From Adineta steineri (Eukaryota > Rotifera > Eurotatoria > Adinetida > Adinetidae): a stretch of DNA of 64,000 nucleotides. Location of the stretch: contig CAJNOI010000112.1 in the NCBI GenBank assembly GCA_905250115.1, positions 47,419 through 111,418 of the forward strand, written 5' to 3'. How positions within the stretch are numbered: position 1 is the first letter of the stretch; each line of letters begins with the position of its first letter. Made by a program: the position numbers and the translations under genes. The notes under the pieces were generated by a model. The model made no database searches. It was not told the origin of the DNA and saw only the letters and a program-made list of their open reading frames with translations. This document shows, piece after piece, positions 62,225-64,000 of this stretch.

Positions 62225-63440
62225 TTAAACAGGATAGTTATTTAAAGTTTCATAGCTATTTAAGATGTGGCGCCTTTACGACAATATTGTAGCCAATTGA
62301 TTTAAATAGCTATGTAAAATCTGTACTATTTAAGCATTAACGTAGCGATTTAAAATATTGATAGCTATTAAAAAAATATGCACAACTATTTTATTATTTA
62401 AGTGGCTGACTATTTTGTTTTATAGAACTTTTGATCTGTTTATTTTATGGGCTGGCTGACTAACAGAAAACTGTCAATTTCTTTTTTCCCGATTATTTAT
62501 CAAACACTTTGAATTGTTATGATATTTTTTTAAATAATCCCGGTTCTGAAGAGTACATAAAATGAATACACTAAAAATCAAGTTTTGTTAAGAATGAAAT
62601 AAATATTTGGATAATATAATATTTCATGGTTTTTTTTCGCATCCCCTGCTCGAAAAAAAAGCTGTAACTTTTAATAAATAGCTGCTCGTAAATATACATA
62701 TATATATATATTACATATAAATAAATACATGAGAAATATTTAACTAGCTTGAGATATTTATAAAAGAATGATATATTAAAAAGTATCTGTTTCGAGAATG
62801 ACTCATTTGGGTCAGGTATACAAGATACAATATTAAATCAGAATACATATGCATTTTGCATTTTCTTTGTCAATCAGCAACAATTCAAATAGCTATAAAC
62901 ATTTTTTAAATAGCGCTAGACAAGTTTAACTAGTGCTGGCGATTTGATTAGCTATGCATTAGAAGATAATGAGAACATCAAATAACTAGCAAATATTTAA
63001 ATAGCTATGCAAGTATTTTAAATAGTGTCGGACAATTTTAAATAGCTACTGATTTAAAGATGACTAGAAGATTAAGTAGCGAACAAAGACTTAAATAGTG
63101 TAGAAGAGTTTAAATAGCTACTGAAGAAAATAATGTCATAGTAAATAAATAGCCGAGAAAATTTTAAATAGTGTAGACAAAGCATTAAATAGTGCCGTAC
63201 TGTGGCGGATTTGGGGAGGGGGGGGCGATCGCCCCCCCACACTAAAAAAAAAAATCGCCCGCTCCCCCTTCCAAAATCCTACATCCGCCACTGGTGCTGT
63301 ATATGATTAAATAGTGCTGCGCATTAAATAGCCCATATAGAAAGTAAAGTTATAATAAATAAATAGCTGAGAAGTCTTTAAATAGCTAAGAGATATATTA
63401 AATAGTGCTGAAGATCAAATAGCTAATAAGCAGATGTTTG
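62225..63440. repeat. Dispersed TTAAATAG repeat array
   Basis: From 62883 to 63440 about sixteen copies of (T/C)AAATAG followed by CTA, TGC, TGT or CCG occur at irregular 20-50 nt spacing; a sparser set in both orientations lies at 62240-62400. The spacers differ, so this is not a simple satellite. It lies in intron 2 of the secreted protein gene. Confidence 0.7.
63200..63293. mobile_element. hAT-like MITE, 94 bp, with 8-bp target duplication
   Basis: Ends CTGTGGCGGATTTGG and the inverse of CAGTGGCGGATGTAGG; flanked by GTGCCGTA (63192-63199) and GTGCTGTA (63294-63301), an 8-bp duplication with one mismatch, the size made by hAT transposases. The inside holds the palindrome GGGGGGCGATCGCCCCCC and an A11 run. 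It interrupts the TTAAATAG array. Confidence 0.8.
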
Positions 63441-63600
63441 ATAGATAGTTTTCTTCGCTATTTTTCATAGATTATTTATATAACAAAAATTATATCTCTT
63501 GTGAGAATGAACCAGATTTTTCGATAACAAGAAACGAAGGAGCTATGAACAATTCATAAATTGAATTGATAAATATCTGCAGGTGTTTAAGAACTAAAGA

Positions 63601-63800
63601 CACAGTGTGTTTAGAAGGTTGCGCAGATTAGCTCCTGTTTTCAATAGACTCCGTTAGATAATCTTATCTTGTAGGAGGAATGTATCGATATTGAGCTATT
63701 ATGAAAGCACGATTGGCAGATTTTCACCAAAAGATAAGATTTTCTAACGGGATCCGCTGAAAATAGGAGTCAATCTGCGCAACTTTCTAAACACACTGTG
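63601..63800. mobile_element. MITE-like element, 200 bp, with ~70-nt terminal inverted repeats
   Basis: Left CACAGTGTGTTTAGAAGGTT then GCGCAGATTAGCTCCT and CCGTTAGATAATCTTATCTT; right end is the inverse with a few mismatches. About 55 nt of unrelated centre. No clear target duplication. No coding capacity. Confidence 0.75.
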
Positions 63801-64000
63801 ACCAAAAATTTTTAACAATCGTATGTATCTGTCAATTCAACTTAAGAATTATCCATAGCTCTTTTATTTCTTGTTATTGACAAATCTCGTCCACAAAAAA
63901 CTATGATTTAGTATTGAACGTATTTTGATATGTGATTATAAGTGTCAAAGAGTTCACCTAAAACTCTTCTTGTAGAATCGATTCATATTACATATGAAGC
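63801..64000. other. Intron 2 continues to window edge
   Basis: AT-rich; nothing recognised. Confidence 0.4.

Noticed and set aside
1-64000. CRISPR arrays, operons or bacterial contamination
   Set aside because: No evenly spaced identical repeats with unique spacers; spliceosomal introns, poly(A) signals and eukaryotic families occur throughout, including within the bacterial-type DyP gene.

Overview
The window looks like nuclear DNA of a bdelloid rotifer, probably Rotaria-like. It is AT-rich, most introns are 50-80 nt with GT..AG ends, and many genes belong to families I associate with bdelloids: ART proteins with extra domains, 7TM receptors with an ERH instead of a DRY motif, DEG/ENaC channels, F-box relics and secreted orphan proteins. 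Genes of bacterial or fungal type sit among them: a formate/nitrite-type transporter, a YfeX-like DyP peroxidase, a GH43-like glycosidase and an MFS sugar transporter. No database could be searched, so family calls rest on motifs and remembered families.

Layout. 0-8 kb: a 5'-partial membrane protein, an FNT channel, an intronless orphan, and a Ro60/TROVE protein whose start codon appears to be split by an intron. 8-17 kb: a duplicated ~2.9 kb segment carrying two five-exon four-TM genes (171 and 178 aa); a ~1.2 kb inverted-repeat element separates the copies and another ~1.7 kb insertion lies inside the second. 17-25 kb: a secreted orphan, then two copies of a glycine-rich-protein gene (~1.5 and ~1.7 kb with promoter) flanking an intron-rich DyP peroxidase gene. 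26-36 kb: ApoL-like protein, SMYD-type SET/MYND methyltransferase, a GPI-type surface protein, GH43-like enzyme (minus strand) and an ankyrin-ADP-ribosyltransferase (minus strand). 36-48 kb: a four-TM protein, MFS transporter, a 100-N gap, a SPRY-like protein, a DEG/ENaC channel, a small secreted protein and a 7TM receptor. 48-64 kb: gene-poor; a four-exon gene with an in-frame 33-bp minisatellite, an F-box pseudogene, an S9-peptidase fragment, and the 5' part of a secreted-protein gene whose very long introns hold several inverted-repeat elements.

The most striking unexplained signal is a dispersed family of about two dozen short hairpins. One arm is of the type CTTGAGGGTGTGGGTGTGG and the other is its complement; they lie between genes and inside introns throughout the window. 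The arm resembles the bdelloid telomere repeat TGTGGG, but the inverted layout and conserved CTTGAGGG ends look like a mobile palindrome or a processed structural unit. With the other fold-back elements, recent duplications and horizontally acquired genes, the window has the character of accessory, possibly subtelomeric, bdelloid DNA.

No operon, CRISPR array, rRNA or intact tRNA was seen. Exon boundaries are my own splice-site readings, checked for frame continuity but not against transcripts.
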